Assembly (NCBI GenBank): GCA_003996215.1
Contig: QJPP01003534.1
Span: 41,956-105,955, forward strand
Direction of reading: 5' to 3'
Source of the DNA: Jaltomata sinuosa
Lineage: Eukaryota > Streptophyta > Magnoliopsida > Solanales > Solanaceae
Length of the DNA: 64,000 nt
In this document: in pieces, positions 36,000 to 49,000 of the stretch
Layout of the letters: the number at the start of each line of letters is the position of its first letter
Numbering within the stretch: position 1 is the stretch's first letter
The notes under the pieces: generated by a model
The model's database searches: none
Told to the model about the DNA's origin: nothing
The model's input: the letters and a program-made list of their open reading frames with translations, nothing else
Program-made: the position numbers and the translations under genes

Positions 36000-37554
36000 A
36001 GCTATGCAGTCACAAATAAGAATAGTACTTGTGATCACCACGTTCGATGCCTCTACCTCTGGTCTTCCTAGAAAGGCATAGAAGTGGTCATTACTACTTG
36101 TTTGTACACCATCTCAATTAGGCTGATTAAATCCTCCAACATTACCACTGCCCCAGATGGTCAGGGTACCACCCTGCCCGCCCTGAAAATTATTTCTATC
36201 ATATCTATTACCTCTACCTGCTGGAGCTAGAGCTCTAGGAGCCTGATGTTGAATTACCTATCACTAAAATCCTGATGTTGAATTACCTATCAAAATCGAG
36301 GACAATCTCTCTTTATGTGAACAATCTCACCATACTCATAGCATGCACCGTCTAAAGTAGGTTGTTATGATGGAGCAGACAAAGTTAGATAACTACAGAC
36401 TCTAATAGAGGCTGACTAGTCGCTGATGGACCCCTAGTAGAAACTTGTATAGCAAACTAAATGGGGCATGCAGGGTACCCCATGGACCTTGACCCCTGGA
36501 ATACTGACCACTGAAATTTCCCCTAGACCGGGGCTTTTTTGAAGCCATCTTTGCTTTACCCTCTTACTTTACACCCTCAACAGTCTTCACAAATTTGATC
36601 ACCTCCCTGAAAGACCTGCAAGAAGATACTACATGTAAAGCTGCAATCTGAAGCCTCGTGTTCAAACCCTTTACAAAATGGTAGATCCGTTCTTCCTATG
36701 TATTTATCAATTGTGAAGAGTAATGAGCCAAGGCATGAAATCATGCCTCATAGGCTGCCATTGAGGAATTTTCCTGCTCAATGCTAGCAAACTTATCCCT
36801 CTTTCCGTCCCTCATAGTACAAGGAACATACTTCTCCAGAAATACTTGTTAGAATTGACTCTAAGTTATAGTGAGTTCCCCAGTAGGCATGCATTCCACA
36901 TATGCCCTCCACCACATTTTGGCATCCCCTTGCAACTGAAAAGAAATAAATTCAATACCATACCTCTCAACAATATCCATCTTGTGTAAGTGCTCATGAC
37001 AATCAATTATGAATTAATAAGCATCATTAGACTCCAACCCATGAAATACTGGATGTTTCATCTTTAAAAACTTGCACAAATGGTCATGTTCACCACTACT
37101 CATCACTGAGCTTGTCACTGGTCGCAGAAACATAACTGTGTCAAAAGCCGTATCTATCCGAGGAGCCACAACTACAACATGTTAGGTCATTAGATGATGT
37201 ATAGTGGGTACTGCAAGTGTAGTCCCATGCCCTTCCAGTCTACTCAAAAAACTCAGAACATGCTAGATCATATCAGATAAACTCGGAGCAAGTGCTACCC
37301 CTTCCCTGAATAGGTGTCTCCCCTGTCCCCTGAACTGGTACTGCCTCATTATTCTTAATCTGAATCTTTTCTTCTACCACAATCTCGGGAAAATTCTCAT
37401 GCTGGGGAGGAGATGCTGAACTTTGCCAAGCCTATGATATGGCCCGAGCTCTACTCTTGGCTTTTTCCCTAACTCTTCCTCTACCGCGAACTGCAGCCTC
37501 AGTAACTGGTTCGGGCACCGCTGCTCTAGTCTCTGAAGCATATATTTTCACCAT
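36000..37554 (-). pseudogene. Element Y gag
   Basis: The ATG at 37554-37552 opens MVKIYASETRAAVPEP, followed by a basic GRGRVREKAKSRAR stretch. The capsid-like core is at about 37100-36600 and a Gly-rich tail at about 36530-36150. The knuckle region near 36350-36270 is disturbed by a partial duplication (GATGTTGAATTACCTATCA occurs twice within 36243-36290) and stops. The start sits in a GAAGATGG context similar to its relatives, just downstream of the Z insertion. Confidence 0.72.
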
Positions 37555-37614
37555 CTTCAAGAATAAGAGTGAAAGACTCAGTTACCAATTTGGATTGATA
37601 GATACCAATTGGAA

Positions 37615-40600
37615 TGTCACGACCCAATTTCTCGGTCATGATGACACCTACAACCCCCGGTAGATGAACCAATCCCCGTAGCCCAGGACAGTTAGTAATG
37701 GGCTACTATCTAACAAATAAGGGAACAAGACGAAGAGAATAGATAAAAGGGATATAAATATATATATGCAGAAACTAAACCAAACCCCAAGACCTAGTAT
37801 CATAGTATAGAGCCAAAACTACATACATAGAGTGCAAACGATCCAAAACAATAAATACAGATGTCTCTGAATGGTAATAGAGTACATGAAGCACAAGATA
37901 AACTAAAGCTAAGCTCTGATCGCCAAGAGCTCACCCTCAGTCTGAAGTAGTCCCCAACAGATCTCGAAGCATGAATCACAGTGATCTAACGACGATGGCC
38001 CACGCTAGGATCTGCACCCAAAGATGCAGGGGGTAGTGTGAGCACCAAATGCGAAGCATAAGCTACCCAGTAGGTATCATAGGCCGACTGGGCACATATA
38101 AGATAAAAGCGTAGTAACAGACAGAATAGAAGCAAGCAGTCACCGAAATCAACGAAAGGTACACAGGAACTAGCCCAGAGGGAAATCAACAGAACCACAT
38201 ATGAGGCCAGTAAGCAGAATATACACACCATAAGCACAGGTGAAAGTAAGAAGAAACGCACCTGGGGTCCTTGCAATAATAGTGTAAACATAATAAGTTT
38301 ACGAAATGGACGGTATACCGGTAACCTCAAGTATAAGAAGAGGGAAAGAGTAATGATAGGCATGCTCAGAGACATGAATCAAACTCAACTAATCATATCA
38401 ATCTCAAATCCAGAAACTAATAGTCTAGCAGTAACCAGTTTCATACTTAACCGTAACAGGGAACAATTCTGTAAGTAAATAGCAAGAGTCTACCTACAGC
38501 CCCCCGGCCGCCCAAACAACCGAGGAACACAAACAAGTGAAAACAAACCCTCCGACATCCCATACTATCGGAGCGTACAATCAACAAACAACAAACAACG
38601 GTGGAGCCTCAAGCAATGAATGATATGATGCATGAAGGTCTCCAGTGAAATGGTATCTCTGTATGTACCTCCTCCGGTGTCGATCCGGCCCAGCAGGTAG
38701 GTTCCATGGAAGGACACTGCCCGTATACCTCTACTCCGCCGTATACCCTTTCTCCGGCACACACAACCTGAAACCGCAGGCATGGATGGCAAGGTCCATG
38801 GAGGTCCCCGACCCCATACTAAAACTCAGTATCACAACATGTCATCCGGAAGCAAGTCCAGTTTCAAGATAGAGACCCAGTCTCGAATATGCATGCACAG
38901 ACCCTGTCCAGGACTAAAGTAGCAGGAAAATATCTCAAAAAAAAACCCTCCAATGGTGCCCGGGCATAACCGGGTCTAAACAGTAGAAAGTCATCTCAGG
39001 TGCTCGGTCCGACCGAGGCTAAAAATCATCTCAAGTAGCAAGAAAACTCAACTAGCACCCCGGCCCTGTCGAGTCTAGCGTTAACCATAAAACTGGTGTT
39101 TTAAAACATAATTTTACTTTCTTTTACCCAGGAATATTCACAAGTTAAATCAAACCATTTCCAAATCATTTTCATTAAAAACAGGCCCCCGGGGCCATGC
39201 AAGGTTAGAAAATAGTGTCAGTAGGCCCAAAGCCAAAACCATAGTAAAACATGGATAAAACATCTTTATATGCATGGAAATGGTATGATCACACACAATA
39301 GCTGCCCAGCAGCTCACAATCAACCTATCGACCCTGCACAGGCCCACAGCTAATTCTATGCCCGGGACTCGCGGACATTCCCAAAATCTCACCTTCTATG
39401 TTCCAGAGTCAACAAGGTCTCACAGGACCACAAGGGTAAATAAAATATATCGGCAAGTGCTACAAACAACGGAGGAACAAAAGTAGGCGGACATGAATAA
39501 AGCGGTCGAGGTCTGTGGTACCAACATAATAAACCAACCCAAGGATGCCCATTAATACAATTTTATCCTATATATGCGGAGTCTAGGGAAAATAAACCTT
39601 AACCTACCTGTTGTCCGATGACAAGCTTGAACCTCTCCGAAAAAGCTCTAACACGAAATCAAACTCGGACTCGGGCTTGAATAACTTGACGTAGATAATC
39701 TATTGCTTTCGGCCGATCAAATATAACCTTAAAAATACATAAGAACTTGCTATATGTTATACAGTAATATTGTTTGACAAACACAAAAAGGAAAGTGAAG
39801 CAAGAATGACATAATCCATATTTCTCAAGAATGTCATCATAATTGCTGGAGTATATATAATAATTTGGCCAATATGGTCATTAATTACATATACTACCTT
39901 ATTAATATTTTAAAAAAACATACTAAGTGGCAGCATATTACAACTTAAAAGGAGTTGTTGTCCACCCCTTTTACCTCCACGTGGGGTGGAGGTGGCAACC
40001 TCTTAAAATTTTACCCCGTTACGTACATACTCAGGTATTATATAGATTCGTGGTAAAATAAATATAATTTTTGAATATACCATAATCATTAGAAAATTAT
40101 TTTGAATAAAACCTACTATATTATAATAATAAATTTCAACATAACTAAATTTACCATCCCCGTTAAAATATTACAATGTATAAACACCTTATAAAATAAA
40201 TACATATACCATTATATCGTAACAAAAATATTTTTCATAAACCTTTAAAATATTTTTAAAAGGTAATAATAATATAACTTTTTACCAAATTCAACTTTCA
40301 AATAAAATACTTTCAAATACACGCGATGTTAATAAATTCTCAAACTTAGGCTCGCAATTCACCAACGCACGATTTTGATACTCAAGAACTCTCTTGGAAT
40401 CCTCCCTTATGTTTTCTCACTATTTCAGAACTGAAATGGCATTTTAAAACGTGAAGTTGAGGCTTTAAATTGATTTTGACCTGACCCGGTTCACGACCCG
40501 GTTCGCAACCCAGTTTCTGCCAGACAGTCCGCGGTAAAACAGTCATAACTTTTTACTCCAAGATCAGTTGGACGTGAGGTTTTGTGCGTTGAAAACTAGA

Positions 40601-40882
40601 CTCGTAGACCTTCGATTTGGTATTTCGGGGGACTTCTAACTCTTTATATATTGGGAGAAAATCCCTTAGACATTTTACCCAAAGTTCAGAAAATTTATTA
40701 AAGAAACTTACGATAACTTTTGCCGACTTACTTGTCTTCAAAACTTATAATACGACCAAACAAATGGACCCGACACCGAAATACCGGTCCTGACAAGCCT
40801 TAAGTGACTTGGGGCCACTACAAACAAGCTCTAACGGTTCAAGGAAAACGTATACGTGGAAATAACCGGAAGGGTCATTACA
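37615..40882 (-). repeat. Element Z 3' LTR
   Basis: It begins TGTAATGACCC at 40882 on the minus strand and ends GGGTCGTGACA at 37615. Relative to the sister LTR it lacks 30 bp at about 39351 that W also keeps. A hydrophobic 129-residue ORF (38375-37986) is shared in altered form by the other LTR and by W. Segments at 38500-39100 are GC-rich; the U3 half (39700-40350) is AT-rich. Confidence 0.95.
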
Positions 40883-40902
40883 TCATCCACTACTAAAAAG
40901 GA
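40883..40902 (-). other. Polypurine tract region of element Z
   Basis: The minus strand reads TCCTTTTTAGTAGTGGATGA directly before the LTR start. The AGTRGTGGATGA word also precedes the 3' LTR of P (AGTGGTAGATGA), in the PPT position. It is less purine-rich than usual, and it overlaps the pol stop codon at 40893-40895. Confidence 0.7.
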
Positions 40903-42540
40903 CTTTCGTCCTCGAAAGTCAAGGTCAAGGGGGTACCTGAAGGCTCAAACAGCTGCGGATACTGAGCCCGCATATCTCTCTCAGTCTCCCAGGTACCCTC
41001 CTCGGCTGGTCGGTGCCTCCACTGAACCTTAACAACCGGGATCTCTCGAGACCTCAATCTCCTGACATCTCTGGCCAAAATAGTTGTCGGCTCCTCAACA
41101 AAGGCTAAATCCTCACCCAACTGAACTGAATCCCACTGCAACACATGAGACTCATCTAGGACATACCGACGCAACATCGAAACATGAAATATAGGATGTA
41201 TAGCTGAAAACATCGGAGGTAAGGCTAACTTATAGGCAACGGTACCAACCCTCTGAAGAATCTCAAACGGCCCAATGTACCTGGGGCTAAGCTTGCCCCG
41301 CCTATCAAATCTCATCATGCCCTTCATGGGCGATACACGGAGAAACACCAAGTCACCGACACTAAACTCCAAGGCACGAAGCCTACGATCAGCATAACTC
41401 TTCTGCCTGCTCTAAGCTACCCGAAGTCTGTCCTGGATCGCTCGAACCTGATCTAAGGAATCTCAAAGTAAATCTGTGCTCTGTGGCCTAGATTCAGAAC
41501 CATCAAACCAACCAATCGGCGATCTGCAACACCTACTATACAAGGCCTCAAAAAGTTCCATGCTGATACTCGAATGGAAGCTGTTATTATAAGCAAACTC
41601 TGCCAAGGGAACAAACTGATCCCAAGAACCTCCAAAGTCAAGAACACAGGCCCGAAGCATGTCCTCCAGAATCTGAATGGTCCTCTCAGACTGGCCATCT
41701 GTCTGAGGGTGGAAAGCGATACTAATATGAACCTCTATACCCAAATCTCGCTGAATAACCCTCCATAACTGAGATGTGAATTGAGTGTCGCGGTCTGAAA
41801 TAATAAAAACTGGGACCCCATTGCAATCGAACAATCTCACGAAGGTAGATCTGAGCTAACCTTTCTGCACCATAAGAAGTCTGAATAGGCAAGAAATGTG
41901 CTGACTTAGTCAGCCTATCAACAATCACCCACATGGAATCAAACCCATGAGAAGTACGAGGCAAACCAACAACAAAGTCCATAGTAATCCCTTCCCACTT
42001 CCACTCAGGAATGGGAAGTCGCTGCATCAAACCACCAGGTCTCATATGCTCGAACTTAACCTGCTGACAGTTCAAGCACCGAGATACGAAATCCGCTATA
42101 TCCTGCTTCATACCACTCCACCAGTAAATCTCTCTCAAGTCTCTATACATCTTTGATGTGCCAGGGTGAATGGAGTATCTAGTACAATGTGCCTCATGAA
42201 GTATCAACTGAATCAAATCCCTAATCCTCGGAACACAAAGGCGACTATCAAACCTCAGAACCCCATCTGAATCTAGAGTAGCCCGACTGGTCTCACCCTA
42301 AACAACCCGATCATGAAGGTCACACAACTGCTGATCCTCAAACTGACTGCTCTGAATCTGATCAATAAGAGTAGAACGAACCTCAACACTGGCGAGGACT
42401 CTGATAGGATCCGACAAGTGAAGCCTAACCAAACAGTTAGCCAAGGACTGGATGTCCAAGGCCAATGGTCGCTCTGAAACTGAAAGAGAAGCTAGGCTAC
42501 CCATACTCACTGCCTTCCGGCTCAAGGCATCCACTACCAC
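40893..42540 (-). pseudogene. Element Z integrase and chromodomain-like end
   Basis: The INT zinc finger is at about 42200-42050 (HEAHCTRYSIHPGTSK, then CLNCQQVK). The core keeps D, D and E: GITMDFVVGLP, SDRDTQFTS and, 35 residues on, QSERTIQ. One frameshift near 41820-41830 separates the first Asp from the second. A stop at about 41461 and another near 41416 precede the GPFEILQRV region. The C-terminus (to 40893) holds the chromodomain-like IPVVKVQWRHRPAEEGTWE, about 65 residues, and ends at a normal stop. In this clade it is thought to read heterochromatin marks when choosing insertion sites. Confidence 0.93.
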
Positions 42541-44124
42541 ATTTGCCTTGCCCGGATGATACAGAATAGTAAAGTCATAGTCATTCAGTAACTCGACCCA
42601 TCTCCTCTGTCTCGAGTTCAGCTCTCGCTAACTCGTGATATACTTAAGACTACGATGATCAGTGAAGATCTCACAGTGAACTCCATATAGGTAATGCCTC
42701 CAGATCTTGAGCGCGAAAACTACCGCTGCTAACTCTAAATCATGAGTGGGGTAGTTGCACTCGTGAACCTTCAGCTGCCTCGACGCATATGCTATTACTC
42801 GACCCTGCTGCATCAACACACAACCAAGACTAACCCCAGAAGCATCAAAATACACGGAGAAGCTCTGACCCTCAACCGGAAAAGTCAAAACTGGAGCTGA
42901 AGTCAATAAGGCCTTAAGCCTCTGGAAGCTATCCTCACACTGATCCGACCACTGAAATGGGACATCCTTCCTAGTCAGCATAGTCAAGGGTGCTGCTATG
43001 GAAGAAAATCCCTCAACGAACCGTCTGTAGTAACCTGCTAACCCAATAAAGCTGCGGACCGCAGTAGTAGTAGTAAATATAGGCCAATCACGAACCGCAG
43101 AAATCTTTCCCGGGTCAACCCTGATCCCATCCTTAGACACCACGTGCCCTAGGAATGCAACTGACTCGAGCCAAAACTCGCACTTTGAGAACTTGGCATA
43201 AAGCCGATGATCTCTCAAAGTCTGGAGTATAACCCTCAAGTGCTGCTCATGCTCATCTCTACTACGCGAGTATACAAAGATGTCGTCTATAAAAACTATC
43301 ACAAATTAGTCCAAAAACAGGCCAAGAACCCTGTGCATCAAGTTCATAAAGGCTGCGGGGGCATTAGTCAACCCAAAAGACATCACCAGGAACTCATAAT
43401 GGCCATAACGTGTCCTGAATGCTGTCTTAGGGATGTGCTCCGCCCTAATCCTCAACTGATGGTAGCCAGACCTCAAATCAATCTTCGAAAACACAACTGA
43501 ACCCTGAAGCTGTTCAAACAAGTCATCAATCCTCGGTATCGGATACCTATTCTTCACTGTCACCCTATTCAGCTGTCGATAATCAATACACATGCGCATC
43601 GACCCATCCTTCTTCTTCACGAAGAAAAAAGGAGCACCCCAAGGTGACACACTAAGTCTAATAAACCCCTTAGCTAACAGATCCTGGAGCTGCTCCTTAA
43701 GCTCCCTCAACTCAGTAGGAGCCATACGGTAAGGAGAAATAGAAATGGGCCTGGTGCCCGTCTCTAGCTCAATAGCGAAATCAATATCTCTCTCAGGTGG
43801 AAATCCTGGCAAGTCGGTAGGAAACATATCGAGGAAGTCTCTAATCACAGGAACAGACTCAGGAGAAGTAGGGTCAACACTAACATCTCGAACATATGCT
43901 AGATAAGATAAACACCCACGGGAAATCAACTTCCTAGCTCGAAGACAAGAGATGATCCCAGATGGTGCATGGCTAACAAAACCCTGCCACATAACCGGGG
44001 ATACACCGGGCACAACTATGGTAATGGTCTTGGCATAACAATCCAAAACCACACGGTGAGGGGATAACTAGTCCATGCCCAGTATCACATCAAAATCTAG
44101 CATATCAAGAATCATCAAATCACC
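42541..44124 (-). pseudogene. Element Z reverse transcriptase and RNase H
   Basis: Two long open stretches (44052-43306 and 43302-42628) are separated by one TAA in the motif LFLD*FVIVFIDD. Seen in order: the PR end with DFLDMFPTDLPGFPPERD, the linker SISPYRMAPTELREL, RT MRMCIDYRQLNRVTVKNRYP, YGHYEFLVMSFGLTNAP, active-site FIDDIFVYS, FLGHVVSKDGI, then RNase H with VYFDAS, IAYASRQLK, THDLELA and FTDHRSL. All acidic catalytic residues are present. The last stretch ends at TAG where the relatives have CAG (42625-42627). Only a few point changes separate this copy from an intact frame. Confidence 0.94.
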
Positions 44125-45852
44125 CTAAGTCTCTGAATAACCAATAGATAGCATACAAGATCTCACAATCTGATCCACTACTAAAGAATCTCCTACTGGG
44201 GTCGAAACAGAAACAGGAACAGATAATGGCTCACTAGCCAACCCCAAAAAGGGTACAAAGTAGGCAGATACATATGAACAAGTGGATCCAGGATCAAATA
44301 AAGCCATAGCCGACTGATGGCACATAGAAATCATACCTGTAATCACAGCATCTGAGGCCTCTGCCTCTGGTCTCCTAGGGACCGCGTAAAATTGATGATG
44401 ACCTCCACCTGCCCGACCGCCATCCCTACCACCTGCTCTGCCACATGGAGCACCACCTCTACTCTGACGATCACCTCCTCTAGTCGGAGGCTGAACTGCT
44501 CGTAAAGGCTCAGCCAACTGAACTGTACCCTGCTGAGGGCAATCTCTAGCAAAATGACCCATCGCACCACAAGTAAAACAAACCCCTAACGGCCTACTCA
44601 GTCGAGATGAACCAGCAGATCCCGTATGACCACCACGACCTGATGCCCCAGAAACTATACCCCTCGAAGACTGGCCGCCATAGCCCTGATGGCTACTCTG
44701 ACCCTGCTCGAACTGGGTACTATCGAAAGTCTGAAGGAAAGCCTGAACAGGTCGGCTGGACTGACCCTGGTACTGCTGTGGCTGGTAACTCCGGCTCCAC
44801 TGGCCAGGACCTCTACCACCATATCTGGAACCACTGTAGACACCCTGATGCCGAGGCCTCTTATCTCTGGACCCCTGATCATGTCGCTGTAAGTCCTCCA
44901 CAGTGCGGGCATAGTCTACGATAGCCTGAAATGACCGACCACTGGAGATCAATATCTCAGCTGGCTGCCTGATCTCTGGCCTCAAACCCCATACAAATCT
45001 ACGAATCCTATCTGCCTCGGTAGGAATGATCATAGCTCCGAACGATGCTAGCTGATGAAAATGGGTCTCATACTCTGAGATAGTCGTAGACCCCTGCATA
45101 AGGTGAGTAAACTGCTCCCTGCGATGCTCACGATCACTCTGAAGTAGCAACTTTGCCATAAAGGCCTCATAAAACTCAGACCAGGTCAAATGAGGTATCG
45201 ATGGTGGTCTACAAGCAATATGAGCCCTCCACCATAACTTTGCTGGGCCCTCTAACTGATAGGTAGTATAACCAACCCCGTGAGTCTCCAACAAATCCAA
45301 ATGATGCAACATCTCCTCATATGTAGTAATAAAGTCATGTGGATCCTGTCCGGAAGTACCAGCAAACCTCGGAGGTGCTAACCTCAAAAACCTACCCAAC
45401 GCCTTCTGCTCTGACTCTGTCATAGCTGGGCAAGGAGCAAGAGGCTGTGCAACAGATGGAACCGGAATGACCTCCGCACGGGGAGCCATAGTAGCAGGCT
45501 ACGCTCCTGAGCCCTGTGCACCCAGGGCTGCCCCCTGAGCGGATGTCTGCACTACCTCAGAAGGCCGCTCTCCAATCACACCCAAAAGCTATAATAGTAA
45601 TTCCCGAATATCTGGAGACTGAGCTGCGGCTGGAGCTGGCACAGAAGTTGGCACTGGAGCTGGTACTGGAGCTGGTGCTGGTGCTGGTACTGGAGCTGGT
45701 AGTACCTGGGCTGCCCCCTGATCCACATGCTGCTCGGGCTCTACCTCCACTCTGGCAGTTCTAGCAGGTGCCACTGCTCGAGGGCGTCCTCGACCCCTAG
45801 CTGGAGTGGGAGGCTCATCTCCGCGTGATGCCGATGATCTCGTACGAACCAT
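44125..45852 (-). pseudogene. Element Z gag and protease
   Basis: The ATG at 45852-45850 opens MVRTRSSASRGDEPPTPARG, then an Ala/Pro-Val repeat tract (about 45720-45620), capsid-like core (45400-44950: FAGTSGQDPHDFI, YTTYQLEGPAKLWW, SEYETHFHQLASFG), an Arg/Gly/Gln-rich linker, a perfect CCHC knuckle CFTCGAMGHFARDCP (44581-44537) and the protease LFDPGSTCSYVS (about 44310-44275). Two in-frame TAG stops (45589-45591 and 45499-45501) lie before the core, both where W has CAG. A third stop follows SIGYSET at 44125, where W has TGG. The 454-residue open stretch 45489-44125 is the longest in the window. Confidence 0.94.
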
Positions 45853-46050
45853 CTGCGGAAGAATGAAGTAGAACAAATGAGATTTCCAGAAACTTCAAGG
45901 GTTCTACGCACGACACAGAAGCAATGAAAGAGTCAAATTTCCTAAAATGCCACTGTAGCCTCCCAAAGATTGAGTACGGACGTCGCCGCCCCGATCCGCA
46001 GGACTCTACTAGACATTGGCTCCTATACCGATGACATCGGTGAACTTAAA

Positions 46051-46062
46051 GCTCTGATACCA
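46051..46062 (-). other. Primer-binding site of element Z
   Basis: The minus strand reads TGGTATCAGAGC, an exact match to the complement of the initiator-Met tRNA 3' end, 3 bases from the LTR end at 46066. Confidence 0.95.
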
Positions 46063-46065
46063 AGT

Positions 46066-49000
46066 TGTCACGACCCAATTTCTCGGTCATGATGACACCT
46101 ACAACCCCTGTAGGTTGTAGGTGAACCAATCCTCGTAGCCCAGGACAGTTAGTAATGGGCTACTATCTAACAAATAAGGAAACAAGACGAAGAGAATAGA
46201 TAAAAGGGATATAAATATATACATATGCAGAAACTAAATCAAACCCCAAGACCTGGTATCATAGTATAGAGCCAAAACTACATACATGGAGTGCAAACGA
46301 TCCAAAACAATATATACAGATGTCTCTGAATGGTAATAGAGTACATGAAGCACAAGATAAACTAAAGCTAAGCTCCGATCGCCAAAAGCTCACCCTCAGT
46401 CTGAAGTAGTCCCCAACAGATCTCCAAGCACGAATCACAGCGATCTAACGGCAATGGCCCACACTAGGATCTGCACCCAAAGATGCAGGGGGTAGGGTGA
46501 GCACGAAATGAGAAGCATAAGGTACCCAGATGGTATCATAGGCCGACTGGGCACATATAAGATAAAAGCGTAGTAACAGACAGAATAGAAGCAAGCAGTC
46601 ACCGAAATCAACGAAAGGTACACAGGAACTAGCCCAGAGGGAAATCAACAGAACCACATATGAGTAAGCAGAATATACACACCATAGGCACAGGTGAAAG
46701 TAAGAAGTAACGCACCTGGGGTCCTTGCAATAACAGTGTATACATAATAAGTTTACGAAATGGATGGTATACAGGTACCTCAAGTATAAGAAGAGGGAAA
46801 GAGTAATGATAGGCATGCTCAGAGACATGAATCAAACTCAACTAATCATATCAATCTCAAATCCAGAAACTAACAGTCTAGCAGTAACCAGTTTCATACT
46901 TAACCGTAAAAGGGAACAATTCTGTAAGTAAATAGCAAGAGTCTACCTACAGCCCCGGCCGCCCATACAACCGAGGAACACAAACAAGTAAAAACAAACC
47001 CTCCGGCATCCCATACTACCAGAGCGTACAATCAACAAACAACAAACAAGGGTGGAGCCTCAAACAATGAATGATATGATGCATGAAGGACTCAAGTGAA
47101 ATGGTATCTCTGTATGTACCTCCTCCGGTGCCGATCCGGCCCAGCAGGTAGGTTCCATGGAAGGACACTGTCTGTATACCTCTACTCCGCCGTATACCCT
47201 TCCTCCGGCACACGCAGCCCGAAGCCCCAGGCCCGGATGGCAAGGTCTATGGAGGTCCCCAACCCCATACTAAAACTCAGTATCACAATATGTCATCCGG
47301 AAGCAAGTCCGGTTTCAAGATAGAGACCCAGTCTCGAATATGCATGCCCAGACCCTGTCCAGGACTAAGTAGCAGGAAAATATCTCAAAAAAAAACCCTC
47401 CAAGGGTGCCCGGGCATAACCGGGTCTAAACAGTAGAAAGTCATCTCAGGTGCTCGGTCCGACCGAGGCTAAAAATTATCTCAAGTAGCAAGAAAACTCA
47501 ACTAGCACCCCGGCCCTGCCGAGTCTAGCGTTAACCGTAAAACTGGTGTTTTAAAACATAATTTTACTTTCTTTTACCCAGGAATATTCACAAGTTAAAT
47601 CAAACCATTTCCAAATCATTTTCATTAAAAACAGGCCCCCGGGGCCATGCAAGGTTAGAAAATAGTGTCAGTAGGCCCAAAGCCAAAACCATAGTAAAAC
47701 ATGGATAAAACATCTTTATATGCAGGGAAATGGTATGATCACACACAATAGTTGCCCAGCAGCTCACAATCAACCTATCGACCCTGCACAGGCCCACAGC
47801 TACTCAGCAAGCATAACCAGCCTAGAAGGATAATTCTATGCCCGGGACTCGCGGACATTCCCAAAATCTCACCTTCTATGTTCCAGAGTCAACAAGGTCT
47901 CACAGGACCACAAGGGTAAATAAAATATATCGGCAAGTACTACAAACAATGGAGGAACAAAAGTAGGCGGACATGAATAAAGCGATCGAGGTCTGTGGTA
48001 CCAACATAATAAACCAACCCAAGGATGCCCATTAATACAATTTTATCCTATATATGCGGAGTCTAGGGAAAATAAACCGTAACCTACCTGTTATGATAAG
48101 CTTGAACCTCTCCGAAAAAGCTCCAACACGAAATCAAACTCGGACTCGGGCTTGAATAACTTGACGTAGATAATCTATTGCTTTCGGCCGATCAAATATA
48201 ACGTTAAAAATACATAAGAACTTGCTATATGTTATACAGTAATATTGTTTGACAAACACAAAAAGGAAAGTGAAGCAAGAATGACATAATCCATATTTCT
48301 CAAGAATGTCATCATAATTGCTGGAGTATATATAATAATTTGGCCAATATGGTCATTAATTACATATACTACCTTATTAATATTTTAAAAAAACATACTA
48401 AGTGTCAGCATATTACAACTTAAAAGGAGTTGTTGTCCACCTCTTTTACCTCTACGTGGGGTGGAGGTGGCAACCTCTTAAAATTTTACCCCGTTACGTA
48501 CATACTCGGGTATTATATAGATTCGTGGTAAAATAAATATAATTTTTGAATATACCATAATCATTAGAAAATTATTTCGAATAAAACCTACTATATTATA
48601 ATAATAAATATCAACATAACTAAATTTACTATCTCCGTTAAAATATTACAATGTATAAAAACCTTATAAAATAAATACATATACAATTATATCGTAACAA
48701 AATATTTTTCATAAACTTTTAAAATATTTTAAAAAGGTAATAATAATATAACTTTTTACCAAATTCAACTTTCAAATAAAATACTTTCAAATACACGCGA
48801 TGTTAATAAATTCTCAAACTTAGGCTCGCAATTCACCAACGCACGATTTTGATACTCAAGAACTCTCTTGGAATCCTCCCTTATGTTTTCTCACTGTTTC
48901 AGAACTGAAATGGCGTTTTAAAACGTGAAGTTGAGGCTTTAAATCGATTTTGACCCGACCCGGTTCGCGACCCGATTCGCAACTCGGTTTCTACCAGACA

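Noticed and set aside
45516..45764. 82-residue Leu-rich ORF opposite the gag start of Z, and a similar one at 61859-62092 opposite W
   Set aside because: Antisense translation of the Ala-Pro-Val repeat of gag; no independent support.
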